Shown here one piece after another: positions 47,450 through 55,563 of a stretch of DNA of 64,000 bases; positions within the stretch are counted from its first letter, which is position 1; each line of letters begins with the position of its first letter. The notes under the pieces were generated by a model, which made no database searches, had not been told where the DNA came from, and saw nothing but the letters and a program-made list of their open reading frames with translations. Origin of the DNA: Acidihalobacter sp. (GTDB lineage: Bacteria; Pseudomonadota; Gammaproteobacteria; DSM-5130; Acidihalobacteraceae). The translations under genes and the position numbers were made by a program. The stretch lies in assembly GCA_027013225.1 (NCBI GenBank), contig JALUXU010000067.1:1-64000 (forward strand), read 5' to 3'.

Positions 47450-48982
47450 TTATTCTTGCACGGGAGCTGGTGGTTTGTGATTCTTTAGCCCGGCGCGGCG
47501 CATCAATAACAGCAGGGGGAAGATGACGATAAAACTCCAGGTAATGAACATGAAGCTGTCGTTGAAAGCCACCATGTTGGCCTGCTGGTAGAGCACATGA
47601 GCAAGCACTGCGGGCGTCACTGCCTCATGCAGGTTCAAGCCGATATGCTGTAGATAGGAATAGAGCGCGGGATTGAAGACATTGATATGGCCGCCGAGCT
47701 GGTTCCAAGCGATCTGCGTATGCTGGGTGAGCACCATGGTGACCAGCGAGATGCCTATGGATGAACCGATGGTGCGGAACAGGCTGAACATGCCGGCGGC
47801 TTCGGCGGAATCCTGGGGAGGCAAGGTGGCATAGGCGAGGGTGGCGATAGGTACGAAGATCAGTCCCATTCCCAGTCCCTGAATGACGATCGGCAGAATG
47901 ACCCAGAAAAAATCGATATTCAGGCTGTACCAGGTCATCATCCACGAGCCAGTTGCCGCCAGGGCCGCCCCCACGGCGATCAGCAGGCGCGCATCGACCT
48001 TGCCGATCAGCCGGCCAACGGCAAACATGCTAATCATGCTGGCGATGCCGCGCGGCGCCATGACCAGGCCGGCGGTCAATGCCGGATAATTGAGCAGTCC
48101 CTCGAGCATTTCGGGTTGCATCAGGGCTGCGCCGAACATTCCCAGCCCCATCGTGGCCATGACGATCGAAGCCGTGGTGAAATTGCGGTCCCGGAAAATG
48201 CGCATACGAAACAGCGCATTTTCGCCTTTGCGGATTGAGTGGTCGATATAGGCGAGAAAGCCCAAAAGTGATATCACCGTCATGGCCACGATGATGCGTG
48301 AGCTGAACCATCCCAACTGGTTGCCGCGGTCGAGTATATATTGCAAAGAGGCGATGGCGATGGCGAGAAAGATGAATCCAGTCCAATCCAATCTGCGCTC
48401 TCGTTTCTCAGAATCCGGCACGACTCTCCACCCCAGCGCCAGTGCGAACAGGCCGACCGGCACATTTATGAAAAAAGTCCACCGCCAACTGAATGCCTGC
48501 GTGAGGTAACCACCCAGGGTCGGCCCCAGGATGGGGCCGACCATGATGCCAAGACCCCATATCGCCATCGCCTTGCCGCGCTCTTCCAGCGGGTAGGTTT
48601 TCACCATGATCGCCTGTGAAAGCGGCGCTAGAGCCGCGCCGAACGCGCCCTGGGATAATCTGAATAAAATGATTTCATTTAGATTCTGGGAAAGGCCGCA
48701 GAGTGCCGAACTGATAATGAAGCCGGCGATCGAGAGCAGTAAATAGCGCTTCTGGCCGAACTTATCGGCAAAAAAACCGGTGAGCGGCATGAAGATGCCA
48801 GAAGACACGAGATAGCTGGTCAAGACCCAGGAGATTTCATCCCGATTCGCTCCCAGCTGACCCTGCATGTGGGGGATTGCTACGTTGACGATAGTAGTGT
48901 CGATCACCTGCATCACCGTAGCAGCCATCACCGCCACGGTGATCAGCAGGCGGGCATGTTTGCTCGTAACCTCGCCATTCAT
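47450..48982 (-). CDS. emrB: EmrB/QacA-type MFS drug efflux transporter (DHA2 family)
   Basis: This inner-membrane proton antiporter has 510 residues and about 14 helices. Motifs include DTTIVNVAIPHMQGQLGA (motif D1 type, near residue 27), GFFADKFGQKRYL (motif A) and IMVGPILGPTLGGYL (motif C). It pairs with the membrane-fusion protein encoded immediately upstream (four-base overlap) to pump drugs through an outer-membrane channel such as TolC, which is not in the window. MarR-type control is likely. Confidence 0.93.
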   Translation of the reverse strand: MNGEVTSKHARLLITVAVMAATVMQVIDTTIVNVAIPHMQGQLGANRDEISWVLTSYLVSSGIFMPLTGFFADKFGQKRYLLLSIAGFIISSALCGLSQNLNEIILFRLSQGAFGAALAPLSQAIMVKTYPLEERGKAMAIWGLGIMVGPILGPTLGGYLTQAFSWRWTFFINVPVGLFALALGWRVVPDSEKRERRLDWTGFIFLAIAIASLQYILDRGNQLGWFSSRIIVAMTVISLLGFLAYIDHSIRKGENALFRMRIFRDRNFTTASIVMATMGLGMFGAALMQPEMLEGLLNYPALTAGLVMAPRGIASMISMFAVGRLIGKVDARLLIAVGAALAATGSWMMTWYSLNIDFFWVILPIVIQGLGMGLIFVPIATLAYATLPPQDSAEAAGMFSLFRTIGSSIGISLVTMVLTQHTQIAWNQLGGHINVFNPALYSYLQHIGLNLHEAVTPAVLAHVLYQQANMVAFNDSFMFITWSFIVIFPLLLLMRRAGLKNHKPPAPVQE

Positions 48983-49989
48983 GGATGATTATCGGCCTTG
49001 GACGGGTGCAGAGTATCTATGGTCACCTCCGCAGAGGTGCCCACTCGTAGTGGATACTTTGGTGAAGGATCAAGGATTTCCACCCGTACCGGTACCCGCT
49101 GGGTGACCTTGACCCAGTTGCCGGTGGCGTTTTCCGGCGGTAGTAGCGAAAATGCCGTGCCACTGGCCGGATCGATGCTGATTACCCGCCCCTTGAAGAC
49201 ATGGCCTCCGTACATATCGATCTTGATTTTGGCGGGCTCGCCGGGGTGGATGCGTGCCAGCATAGTTTCTTTGTAGTTGGCATCCACCCACCATGCGCCG
49301 TCGCAGACCAGGGCGAAACCCGGCTGTCCCTGGACGACATAATCTCCCGGGCGCAATTTCATGGCGGACAGCCGGCCGCTGCAAGCGGCCTTCTCCGAAG
49401 TGTCGGCGAGCCGGATTTCGGCCAGTTTCAGCGCTAGGCGATCGAGTTGAACCTGATGGTTTGCTTCACCGGGCTTGCCAAGCGCCGCTTTGGCCTGGGC
49501 AAGGCGGGCTTGTGCAACTTTGACAGCGGCCCGTGTTTCTGCGGCTGCGGCTGCGGCGTCTTGCGCCGCTTGCACGGAGGTGGCGCCCTTTTGCAGCAAA
49601 CGCTGCTGGCGTAATGCCTGACGTTCGGCATTGGCTGCCTGCACCTGCGCCTGTTCAAGCGCGGCTTTGGCGGCGATTACGTCCGCTTCCAGTTCCGCAA
49701 CCTGCTGTAGGGCCAGTTTCAGGCGTACTTTGGCCTGCTCCACGGCAATGCGGAAAGTGCGCGGATCGATCTGGTAGAGAATCTGCCCCTTTTTTACATG
49801 CTCATAATCATGCACGGGCACGGCCACGAGGTGACCTGAAACCCTGGGCGCGACCCTCAGCGTATGAGCGCCGACGTAGGCATCCGCCGTAGAAGGGAAA
49901 TAAGTCGTGTTATACCAATACCACAGGCCGCCGAGAGTCAAGCCAATGGCGATAAGCGCAATGACGGCGTAGCGAGTCAGGCGTTTCAT
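48979..49989 (-). CDS. emrA: EmrA-type membrane fusion protein (HlyD family)
   Basis: This periplasmic adaptor of 336 residues has an N-terminal transmembrane anchor (YAVIALIAIGLTLGGLWYWY), a biotinyl-lipoyl-like half motif (RVSGHLVAVPVHDYEHVKKGQILYQID), a long coiled-coil hairpin rich in Ala and Gln, a matching second half-motif region (PGDYVVQGQPGFALV) and a beta-barrel. This is the EmrA/HlyD order. It overlaps emrB by four bases and lies 25 bases after the MarR gene. Confidence 0.93.
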   Translation of the reverse strand: MKRLTRYAVIALIAIGLTLGGLWYWYNTTYFPSTADAYVGAHTLRVAPRVSGHLVAVPVHDYEHVKKGQILYQIDPRTFRIAVEQAKVRLKLALQQVAELEADVIAAKAALEQAQVQAANAERQALRQQRLLQKGATSVQAAQDAAAAAAETRAAVKVAQARLAQAKAALGKPGEANHQVQLDRLALKLAEIRLADTSEKAACSGRLSAMKLRPGDYVVQGQPGFALVCDGAWWVDANYKETMLARIHPGEPAKIKIDMYGGHVFKGRVISIDPASGTAFSLLPPENATGNWVKVTQRVPVRVEILDPSPKYPLRVGTSAEVTIDTLHPSKADNHP

Positions 49990-50014
49990 GATCTGTTTCC
50001 CGAAGCTCGGCGAA

Positions 50015-50440
50015 TCACCCGGTCTGGGTGCGCAAAAGAATGTGTTTTAATACCCGTTCGCAACTCAAGATGTCGGCCTCGCTCAATCCGGCGAGCAACT
50101 CTTTCCGCAAGCTAGCGGCGGTACGAGCGATCTGTTTGGAAAGCTCTTGAGAGCGTTTACTCAAAATCAAAAGCTTGCAACGGCGGTCATATTCGTGAGG
50201 GCGGCGTTCCAGCCAACCTTCACGCTCCATGCGATCGACCTGCACGCTGAGACTGGCCGAGCTAATTCCCAAGCGATTCGCAAGTTCGTTTTGCGACAAA
50301 CCATCCGGATGTTTGGATAGATGCAAGATCACCAGCCAACGCGTTTGGCTCAAGCCCAGCGGCCTGAGCCGTTCGTCCAGTTGCGCGCGCCAGGCGCGGG
50401 CGGTTTCCGCCAACAATGCTCCAAGTTGTTCACCAGCCAT
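50015..50440 (-). CDS. MarR-family transcriptional regulator
   Basis: This dimeric winged-helix repressor has 141 residues. The core is LGLSQTRWLVILHLSKHPDGLSQNELANRLGISSASLSVQVDRMEREGWLERRPHEYDRRCKLLILS, with the recognition helix around residue 60. The start is placed at the ATG at 50438-50440, preceded by AGGTGGC. It is the first gene of the marR-emrA-emrB operon. A palindromic operator overlaps its promoter (50480-50508), so it should repress its own operon and be released by a phenolic or hydrophobic ligand, as in EmrR. Confidence 0.92.
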   Translation of the reverse strand: MAGEQLGALLAETARAWRAQLDERLRPLGLSQTRWLVILHLSKHPDGLSQNELANRLGISSASLSVQVDRMEREGWLERRPHEYDRRCKLLILSKRSQELSKQIARTAASLRKELLAGLSEADILSCERVLKHILLRTQTG

Positions 50441-50479
50441 TTTTCGCAAGCCACCTGTCGATCAGTCAAGGCATCACAT

Positions 50480-50508
50480 ATTATGTTACCTAACATTTAG
50501 GAGTTTAA
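50480..50508 (-). promoter_or_regulatory. promoter and MarR operator of the emr operon
   Basis: On the minus strand, TTAAAC (50503-50508) and CATAAT (50480-50485) form -35 and -10 boxes with 17-base spacing. Inside lies a perfect palindrome, ATGTTA-GG-TAACAT (50483-50496), overlapping the -10 box. This is the expected site for repression by the MarR protein encoded 43 bases downstream. Confidence 0.65.
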
Positions 50509-50944
50509 CTATGTTATATGCAGGTCGCAAGACGCTTGGCTTATGTGGTCACCCGGATGGATTAAGTTGGACGACGCGATGAACTTGCCGAGTTAGACGT
50601 TCTCTGGCGGCTTGGCGAATTGATTTGATAAGGTGGGAAATATCGCTTGAATACGCCAGATTGGCACGAGCGCTCATGAAGCGTCCAGTTCGGCGACATC
50701 CCATTACGCTGGAATGCGACTGATGAATGCTTGAATCCTCCGATGTAAACAAGGCGGTGCATGCAGCACATCAGCGGCGAACAAGAAACCGCTTAAAAGG
50801 TTCTTGGACTGTCGGTTTTGCAAATTGGAGTAGTCTATGCGGCATGTGCAAGGCTCTCCGAGAACAAACCTACTCCCCACGTCACCATGGAATTGCAGGA
50901 ACAATCAACGCATTATACTGAGAAGTTGCTGGAAGACGGGGGTA
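50509..50944. other. intergenic stretch without a supported gene
   Basis: About 435 bases lie between the emr promoter and tRNA-Met. Several short open frames exist on both strands. None has a plausible start plus family sequence. A frame around 50549-50752 on the minus strand (SDISHLIKSIRQAARERL) looks like decayed coding DNA of unknown origin. No hairpin of note was seen. Confidence 0.4.
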
Positions 50945-51021
50945 TGGTGGCTATGGTTGGATTCGAACCAACGACCCCAGCATTATGAGTGCTGTGCTCT
51001 AACCAGCTGAGCTACATAGCC
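50945..51021 (-). tRNA. tRNA-Met (elongator, anticodon CAT)
   Basis: The minus strand gives a complete cloverleaf of 77 bases, including encoded CCA (complement of 50945-50947). The acceptor stem is GGCTATG paired with CATAGCC, the D arm has AGCTCAGCTGGTTAGAGC, the anticodon loop is CTCATAA (CAT), and the T arm contains GGTTCGAATCC. It closely matches E. coli elongator tRNA-Met. The T-loop, D-loop and stem pairings are all consistent. Confidence 0.95.
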
Positions 51022-51038
51022 AATGGCAAGAATTGTGT

Positions 51039-51067
51039 ATTTTCAGCAACGGGATAACTCAAGTCAA
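51039..51067 (-). promoter_or_regulatory. promoter of tRNA-Met
   Basis: On the minus strand, TTGACT (51062-51067) and GAAAAT (51039-51044) are separated by 17 bases. The -10 is four of six to consensus. Position, about 18 bases before the tRNA, fits direct tRNA transcription. Confidence 0.5.
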
Positions 51068-51473
51068 GGTCTGTAGGATGGGAAAGTCACCAGCATTCAG
51101 TCCTTTTAGTAGCGCTCCAGGATGCTGGCGCGTTCTTTTATGTGCAACATCTGCAAGCCGGCGGGCGTGTTTATGAATTTTTTCAAGATGCTTATGCACA
51201 AGAAGTAGTGCTACTAGCAAATCGAATAAATTTTGTCCGTAGCAAGCGGCGTTATTTTGGAGAATATTATTAATCCATTGAAACAAAACAAATTTTTTGA
51301 TTGATCAAGATTTGATCAGGTTAACAAAAATGTAGCATTCAAGCGGCTCAGAATAGTTTTTATGCAAATTTTCCACAAAGTTATCCACAGGATGTGTGAA
51401 TATCTGGGAAAATCGTTTTCATCGCTTGGGGTTATGGGTAAAAGCACAACTGTGTATCAGGAGTTACGCCTAA
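51068..51473. other. AT-rich region upstream of priA
   Basis: About 400 bases between the tRNA promoter and priA. The 51200-51420 part is AT-rich and holds two TTGATCA copies near 51299-51317 and two DnaA-box-like 9-mers (51369-51389). A short minus-strand frame at 51059-51286 has no recognisable product and overlaps the tRNA promoter, so I do not call it. Confidence 0.45.
51369..51389 (+). promoter_or_regulatory. two DnaA-box-like 9-mers upstream of priA
   Basis: TTATCCACA (51381-51389) is a perfect DnaA box. TTTTCCACA (51369-51377) differs at one position and is in the same orientation, 12 bases away. The pair lies about 85 bases before the primosome gene priA. Two boxes are too few for an origin, but could link priA transcription to DnaA. 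Confidence 0.45.
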
Positions 51474-53693
51474 GTGAGCTCTAATCCCGAAGGCTTCCGC
51501 GTGGCCGTACCGGTACCACTTCGGCAAGCCTTGGATTATCTAGCCCCGACTGGAAACAATCCTGTTTTGTTGCAAGCGGGGATGCGTGTGCGCGTTCCCG
51601 TCGGCCGCAGGCATCTGGTCGGTGTGGTTATGGCCCGGGGCCTGAGTGGAGAAGTATCCGGGCATCGGTTGCGCCGCATCGAGGCCATACTCGATGCGGC
51701 GCCCCTTCTGGATGAAGTCACGCTGGATCTGATCCGTTTCACGGCCAGCTATTACCATCATCCGCTTGGCGAGGTCGTAGCGACGGCCTTGCCGAAACTC
51801 TTGCGCGCAGGCGGCCCGGCGCGGCTTTCAATTATGGAGCACTGGCGTATTCGAAGCGATATTTCATTGGATGATGCCGTGCTTGCGCGGGCTCCGCGCC
51901 AACGCGCCCTGTTGGATTTCATGCGTTCTCTGGAGACAGGGGGTCAGCCCGTGAGTAGCGAGACTCTGGCGGGATTCGGCCCCAGCTGGCGAACGCTTGC
52001 GCACGCCCTTGCGGCAAGGGGCTGGATCGAACGCATCGAAAAATCGCCTTGCACCTTGGCGTCTGGAGGCGAATCGCCACCGCCACTCAATTCCGAACAA
52101 CTCGCTGCCGTCGGCGGGATTTGGCCTGCATCCACCTGTTCTGGCTTCGGCGTTCATCTGCTCGATGGAGTGACCGGCAGTGGCAAGACCGAGGTCTATA
52201 TGGGTTTGATTGCCAAAGCGCTGGAAGACGGGCGTCAGGTCCTGGTACTGGTGCCAGAAATCGGTTTGACGCCGCAGCTGCTCAAGCGTTTTCAACGCAG
52301 ATTCAGCGTGCCGATTGCGAGTCTGCATTCAGGCTTGAGCGAAACAGCGCGGCGTGATGCCTGGCTGGCGTCCCAAAGCGGAGAGGCGGCCATACTCATA
52401 GGCACCCGCTCGGCAGTGTTCACTCCAATGCCAAGGCTTGGCCTGATCGTGGTCGATGAGGAGCACGACGCTTCCTTCAAGCAACAGGATGGATTGCGTT
52501 ATCACGCCCGCGATCTGGCCGTTTGGCGTGCCCGCCGCCAGCAGGTGCCGATTGTCCTGGGCTCGGCCACGCCTTCTCTGGAAACATTGCGTCACGCGCT
52601 CGAGGGCCATTATCGGCACCATCGTTTGACCCGGCGCGCAGGCAATGCGCGTCCGCCACGGCTTCGCGTCCTCGATATCCGTCACAATCGCCTTGAAGCG
52701 GGTCTGTCGGCTCAGTTGATGAGCGCCGTGAGAGAACGGGTGGAGCAGGGTGAGCAGGTATTGCTGTTTCTGAATCGACGCGGTTATGCGCCGGTCTTGA
52801 TCTGCCATGAATGTGGTTGGACGGCGTCCTGCCCGCGCTGCGATGCGCATCTAACCTGGCACGCCGCTTCGTACCGCTTGCGTTGTCATCACTGCGGTCA
52901 CGAAACCACGGTGCCGGCTTCATGTCCCGAGTGTGGCGCTGAAAAACCGCGTCCCCTGGGCGAGGGTACCGAACGCGTAGAGCAGCAGTTGAGCACGGCT
53001 TTCCCCGGTGAAGGCATCTTGCGCATAGATAGAGATACCACACGCTGGCGCGGCGCGCTGGATGCGTCGCTGGAAGCGGCCCATGGCAAGAGTTTTCCTA
53101 TCCTGCTTGGCACGCAGATGTTGACCAAGGGGCATCACTTTCCCCGCGTAACGCTGGTGGGGGTGCTCGATGCCGACCAGGGGCTGTACAACGTCGACTA
53201 TCGCGCGCACGAGCAGTTGGCTCAATTGCTCGTGCAGGTGGCTGGCCGGGCCGGGCGGGCCGAGCGTCCCGGTGAGGTGATCATTCAGACGCACCAGCCT
53301 GAACATCCCTTGTTGCAAACGCTGTTGCGAGGCGGCTACGAGGCGGCCGCTGTAATGCTGCTGGAAGAACGCCGCATCTCAGGTATGCCGCCATACGCGA
53401 ATCTGGCGCTGGTGCGTGCCGAAGCGGTCCGTCCGGAGGCGGCGATGCGGTTTCTCGAAGCGGCGCGCGAGGTGTTTTCAGCCGAACAGCGGGAAGGCGC
53501 AGATGTGCTCGGACCGGTTCCCGCCCCTATGGAGCGGCGCGCGGGACGCTACCGGTTTCAATTATTATTGCGGGCCACCGAGCGTGCAATTCTGCATCGG
53601 TGGCTGGCGCGCGCCCTACCGGTGCTGGATGCTTTGCCTGAATCCCGAAGGACGCGGTGGTCGCTGGATGTCGATCCGATTGATTTGTACTGA
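51474..53693 (+). CDS. priA: primosomal protein N' (replication restart helicase PriA)
   Basis: This helicase of 739 residues reloads the replisome at stalled forks. Its Walker A is DGVTGSGKTEVYMGL (near residue 231), and DEEH is IVVDEEHDASFKQQ (near 328). Two zinc clusters lie near residues 443-490 (CHECGWTASCPRC, then CHHCGHETTVPASCPECGAEKP). The helicase C-terminal motifs are QMLTKGHHFPRVTLVG and VAGRAGRAERPGEV. The GTG start at 51474 has AGGAG upstream. It is followed by proC after 64 bases. Confidence 0.96.
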   Translation: MSSNPEGFRVAVPVPLRQALDYLAPTGNNPVLLQAGMRVRVPVGRRHLVGVVMARGLSGEVSGHRLRRIEAILDAAPLLDEVTLDLIRFTASYYHHPLGEVVATALPKLLRAGGPARLSIMEHWRIRSDISLDDAVLARAPRQRALLDFMRSLETGGQPVSSETLAGFGPSWRTLAHALAARGWIERIEKSPCTLASGGESPPPLNSEQLAAVGGIWPASTCSGFGVHLLDGVTGSGKTEVYMGLIAKALEDGRQVLVLVPEIGLTPQLLKRFQRRFSVPIASLHSGLSETARRDAWLASQSGEAAILIGTRSAVFTPMPRLGLIVVDEEHDASFKQQDGLRYHARDLAVWRARRQQVPIVLGSATPSLETLRHALEGHYRHHRLTRRAGNARPPRLRVLDIRHNRLEAGLSAQLMSAVRERVEQGEQVLLFLNRRGYAPVLICHECGWTASCPRCDAHLTWHAASYRLRCHHCGHETTVPASCPECGAEKPRPLGEGTERVEQQLSTAFPGEGILRIDRDTTRWRGALDASLEAAHGKSFPILLGTQMLTKGHHFPRVTLVGVLDADQGLYNVDYRAHEQLAQLLVQVAGRAGRAERPGEVIIQTHQPEHPLLQTLLRGGYEAAAVMLLEERRISGMPPYANLALVRAEAVRPEAAMRFLEAAREVFSAEQREGADVLGPVPAPMERRAGRYRFQLLLRATERAILHRWLARALPVLDALPESRRTRWSLDVDPIDLY

Positions 53694-53757
53694 CGGGGAG
53701 ATGACTTGCTATCATTCGTGAAAATCATCACTAGGCCCGATCGAGGGAGCATCAGAA

Positions 53758-54579
53758 ATGGACTCGCCAAACACGCTCGCATTTATCGGCGGCGGTAATA
53801 TGACCACAGCACTTGTACTCGGTTTGCAGCGCGAACCGACACCACTCTCGGTGATGATCGCCGAGCCCTCGGACCTCCGACGGGAGCAGCTCGCCGCCTT
53901 GTTTCCAAATGCTCGGGTGGTTGCCGACAACCGCGAGGCCGTGCGCCATGCGGATGTCGTGATCCTCGCAGTGAAGCCCCAGGTTTTGCCGGATGTTGCA
54001 CGTGATTTGCGCTCGGTCTTGTCGCATCAGCCCTTGATCATTTCGATTGCCGCTGGCATCACCACCAGCCGGCTTGCAGATTGGCTGGGAGAAAATCAGC
54101 CTATCGTGCGGGCTATGCCCAACACGCCGGCGTTGGTTGGCAGCGCGGCTACAGGGCTGTTTGCCACGCCCCGAGTGGATGCGTCCGGGCGCGATCTGGC
54201 CGAACGTGTCCTGCGCAGCGTCGGTTTGGTCACATGGCTCGAGGATGAGTCCTTGTTGGATGCCGTGACGGCCCTTTCCGGCAGTGGGCCGGCCTATGTG
54301 TTTCTGCTTATGGAGGCGATGGAGGCGGCGGGTGAGCAACTCGGTTTGAAATCCGACGATGCCCGTTTGCTTTGTTTGCAAACTGTCTTCGGGGCGGCCA
54401 AGCTGGCGCTGGAAAGCGAGGATGGCCCTGCCCGATTGCGGGAAAAAGTGACCTCGCCGGGAGGAACCACGCAAGCTGCGATTGAAGTGTTGGAGCGAGC
54501 GAATTTCCGTGAATTGATGGAGCATGCCATGCAGGCGGCCGCCAATCGCGCCCGCGAACTGGGCGGGGACGAGACATGA
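53758..54579 (+). CDS. proC: pyrroline-5-carboxylate reductase
   Basis: This enzyme of 273 residues performs the last step of proline synthesis, reducing P5C with NAD(P)H. The Rossmann motif is FIGGGNMTTALVLGL, then VILAVKPQVLPDV, VRAMPNTPALVG and the signature segment LSGSGPAYVFLLMEAMEAAGEQLGL near residue 180, plus TSPGGTTQAAIEVLE. It overlaps yggT by four bases; the proC-yggT-yggU order is widely conserved in gammaproteobacteria. Confidence 0.95.
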   Translation: MDSPNTLAFIGGGNMTTALVLGLQREPTPLSVMIAEPSDLRREQLAALFPNARVVADNREAVRHADVVILAVKPQVLPDVARDLRSVLSHQPLIISIAAGITTSRLADWLGENQPIVRAMPNTPALVGSAATGLFATPRVDASGRDLAERVLRSVGLVTWLEDESLLDAVTALSGSGPAYVFLLMEAMEAAGEQLGLKSDDARLLCLQTVFGAAKLALESEDGPARLREKVTSPGGTTQAAIEVLERANFRELMEHAMQAAANRARELGGDET

Positions 54580-55130
54580 ACGTCGGCATACAAATTGGCC
54601 TGTTTTTGGTCGATGCGTTTTTTTCTTTCTATATCGTCGTGGTAATGCTGCGCATGCTGTTCGCGCTGGTGAGGGCGGATTTCTACAATCCTCTGTCGCA
54701 ATTCGTCGTGACTCTGACCAATCCGCCGCTGAAGATACTGAGGCGATTCATTCCCTCTGTCGGCCGAGTGGATTCCGCTTCCATTGTCTTGATGGTGGGA
54801 CTGGAACTCGCCCAGATATACCTCGAGGGATTGCTGCAGGGGTTCGTGCCCTCGCCCTTGCTTGCGATTGTGGTGGCTGTGCGTAATTTGCTGATATTGC
54901 TGATATACATTTATATTGGCGCGATTATTGTGCAGGCCGTGATGAGCTGGTTCGCTGCGGCTGGCCGGGGCTACAATCCCGTCATGAGTCTTCTCGACAG
55001 GCTCACCCATCCCCTTCTTGAACCCATCCAGCGCGTGGTTCCGCCGATTGGCATGGTCGATCTGTCGCCCCTGATCGCTCTGTTGTTACTCAATGTTGCG
55101 CTGATGTTGGTTAGCAGTTTCTTGGCCTGA
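54576..55130 (+). CDS. yggT: YggT family membrane protein
   Basis: This integral membrane protein of 184 residues contains two YggT repeats, each two hydrophobic helices. The first repeat has VVMLRMLFALVRADFYNPLSQFVVTLTNPPLKILRRFIPSVG, the second GYNPVMSLLDRLTHPLLEPIQRVVPPIGMVD. The family has been linked to division, shape or osmotic protection, but function is unsettled. It overlaps proC by four bases and yggU by one. Confidence 0.92.
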   Translation: MNVGIQIGLFLVDAFFSFYIVVVMLRMLFALVRADFYNPLSQFVVTLTNPPLKILRRFIPSVGRVDSASIVLMVGLELAQIYLEGLLQGFVPSPLLAIVVAVRNLLILLIYIYIGAIIVQAVMSWFAAAGRGYNPVMSLLDRLTHPLLEPIQRVVPPIGMVDLSPLIALLLLNVALMLVSSFLA

Positions 55131-55441
55131 TGCCTGATGCTTCCGCGGCGTGCCGTTGGCAAGGCGATACCTTGGTTGTGCGTTTAAGGGTGCAGCCACG
55201 CGCAAGCCGCACCGCCTGGGGCGAGTTGCGTGACCGGCACATCAAACTCTACCTCACCGCCCCGCCAGTGGACGGCAAGGCCAATGCCGCTCTCACCGCC
55301 TTCCTGGGCAAAGAGTTCGGGGTAGCCAAAAGCCGCGTCGAATTGTTGCGAGGGAAAAGCGGGCGGGAAAAGGTGGTGGCCATTCATGCCCCGCCCAAAA
55401 TTCCCAGCGTAATTCAGGAGATTATCCGTGCTTCGGGTTAA
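55130..55441 (+). CDS. yggU: YggU family protein (DUF167)
   Basis: This small soluble alpha/beta protein of 103 residues has the DUF167 signature: LRVQPRASRTAWGEL, then IKLYLTAPPVDGKANAALTAFLGKEFGV and KSRVELLRGKSGREKVVAI. Its function is unknown, though it is nearly universal with yggT and proC. It starts inside the yggT stop (TGATG), so the two are coupled. Confidence 0.92.
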   Translation: MPDASAACRWQGDTLVVRLRVQPRASRTAWGELRDRHIKLYLTAPPVDGKANAALTAFLGKEFGVAKSRVELLRGKSGREKVVAIHAPPKIPSVIQEIIRASG

Positions 55442-55458
55442 TACCACGATTAAGTTGG

Positions 55459-55489
55459 TGTTTACATGTCTTACAAAGCCATGTAAACA
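55459..55489. repeat. 10-bp inverted repeat upstream of aapJ
   Basis: TGTTTACATG (55459-55468) is followed 11 bases later by its exact reverse complement CATGTAAACA (55480-55489). No T tract follows, so it is not a standard terminator. It lies 75 bases before the aap operon and may be an operator for a dimeric regulator or an mRNA structure. Confidence 0.6.
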
Positions 55490-55563
55490 GTAATAAGCGC
55501 CGCTAAAAGACCGCAAGAGTCGGTGGCGCGGGCAAATAATGAGTCAACTTGAAGGGGTACATT

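Noticed and set aside
51059-51286. A 75-codon minus-strand frame upstream of the tRNA-Met gene
   Set aside because: It overlaps the tRNA promoter, has no recognisable sequence and no ribosome binding site.
51068-51473. The AT-rich region with DnaA boxes as a chromosomal origin
   Set aside because: Only two boxes are seen, with no dnaA, dnaN, gidA or parAB beside them; an origin would need more evidence.
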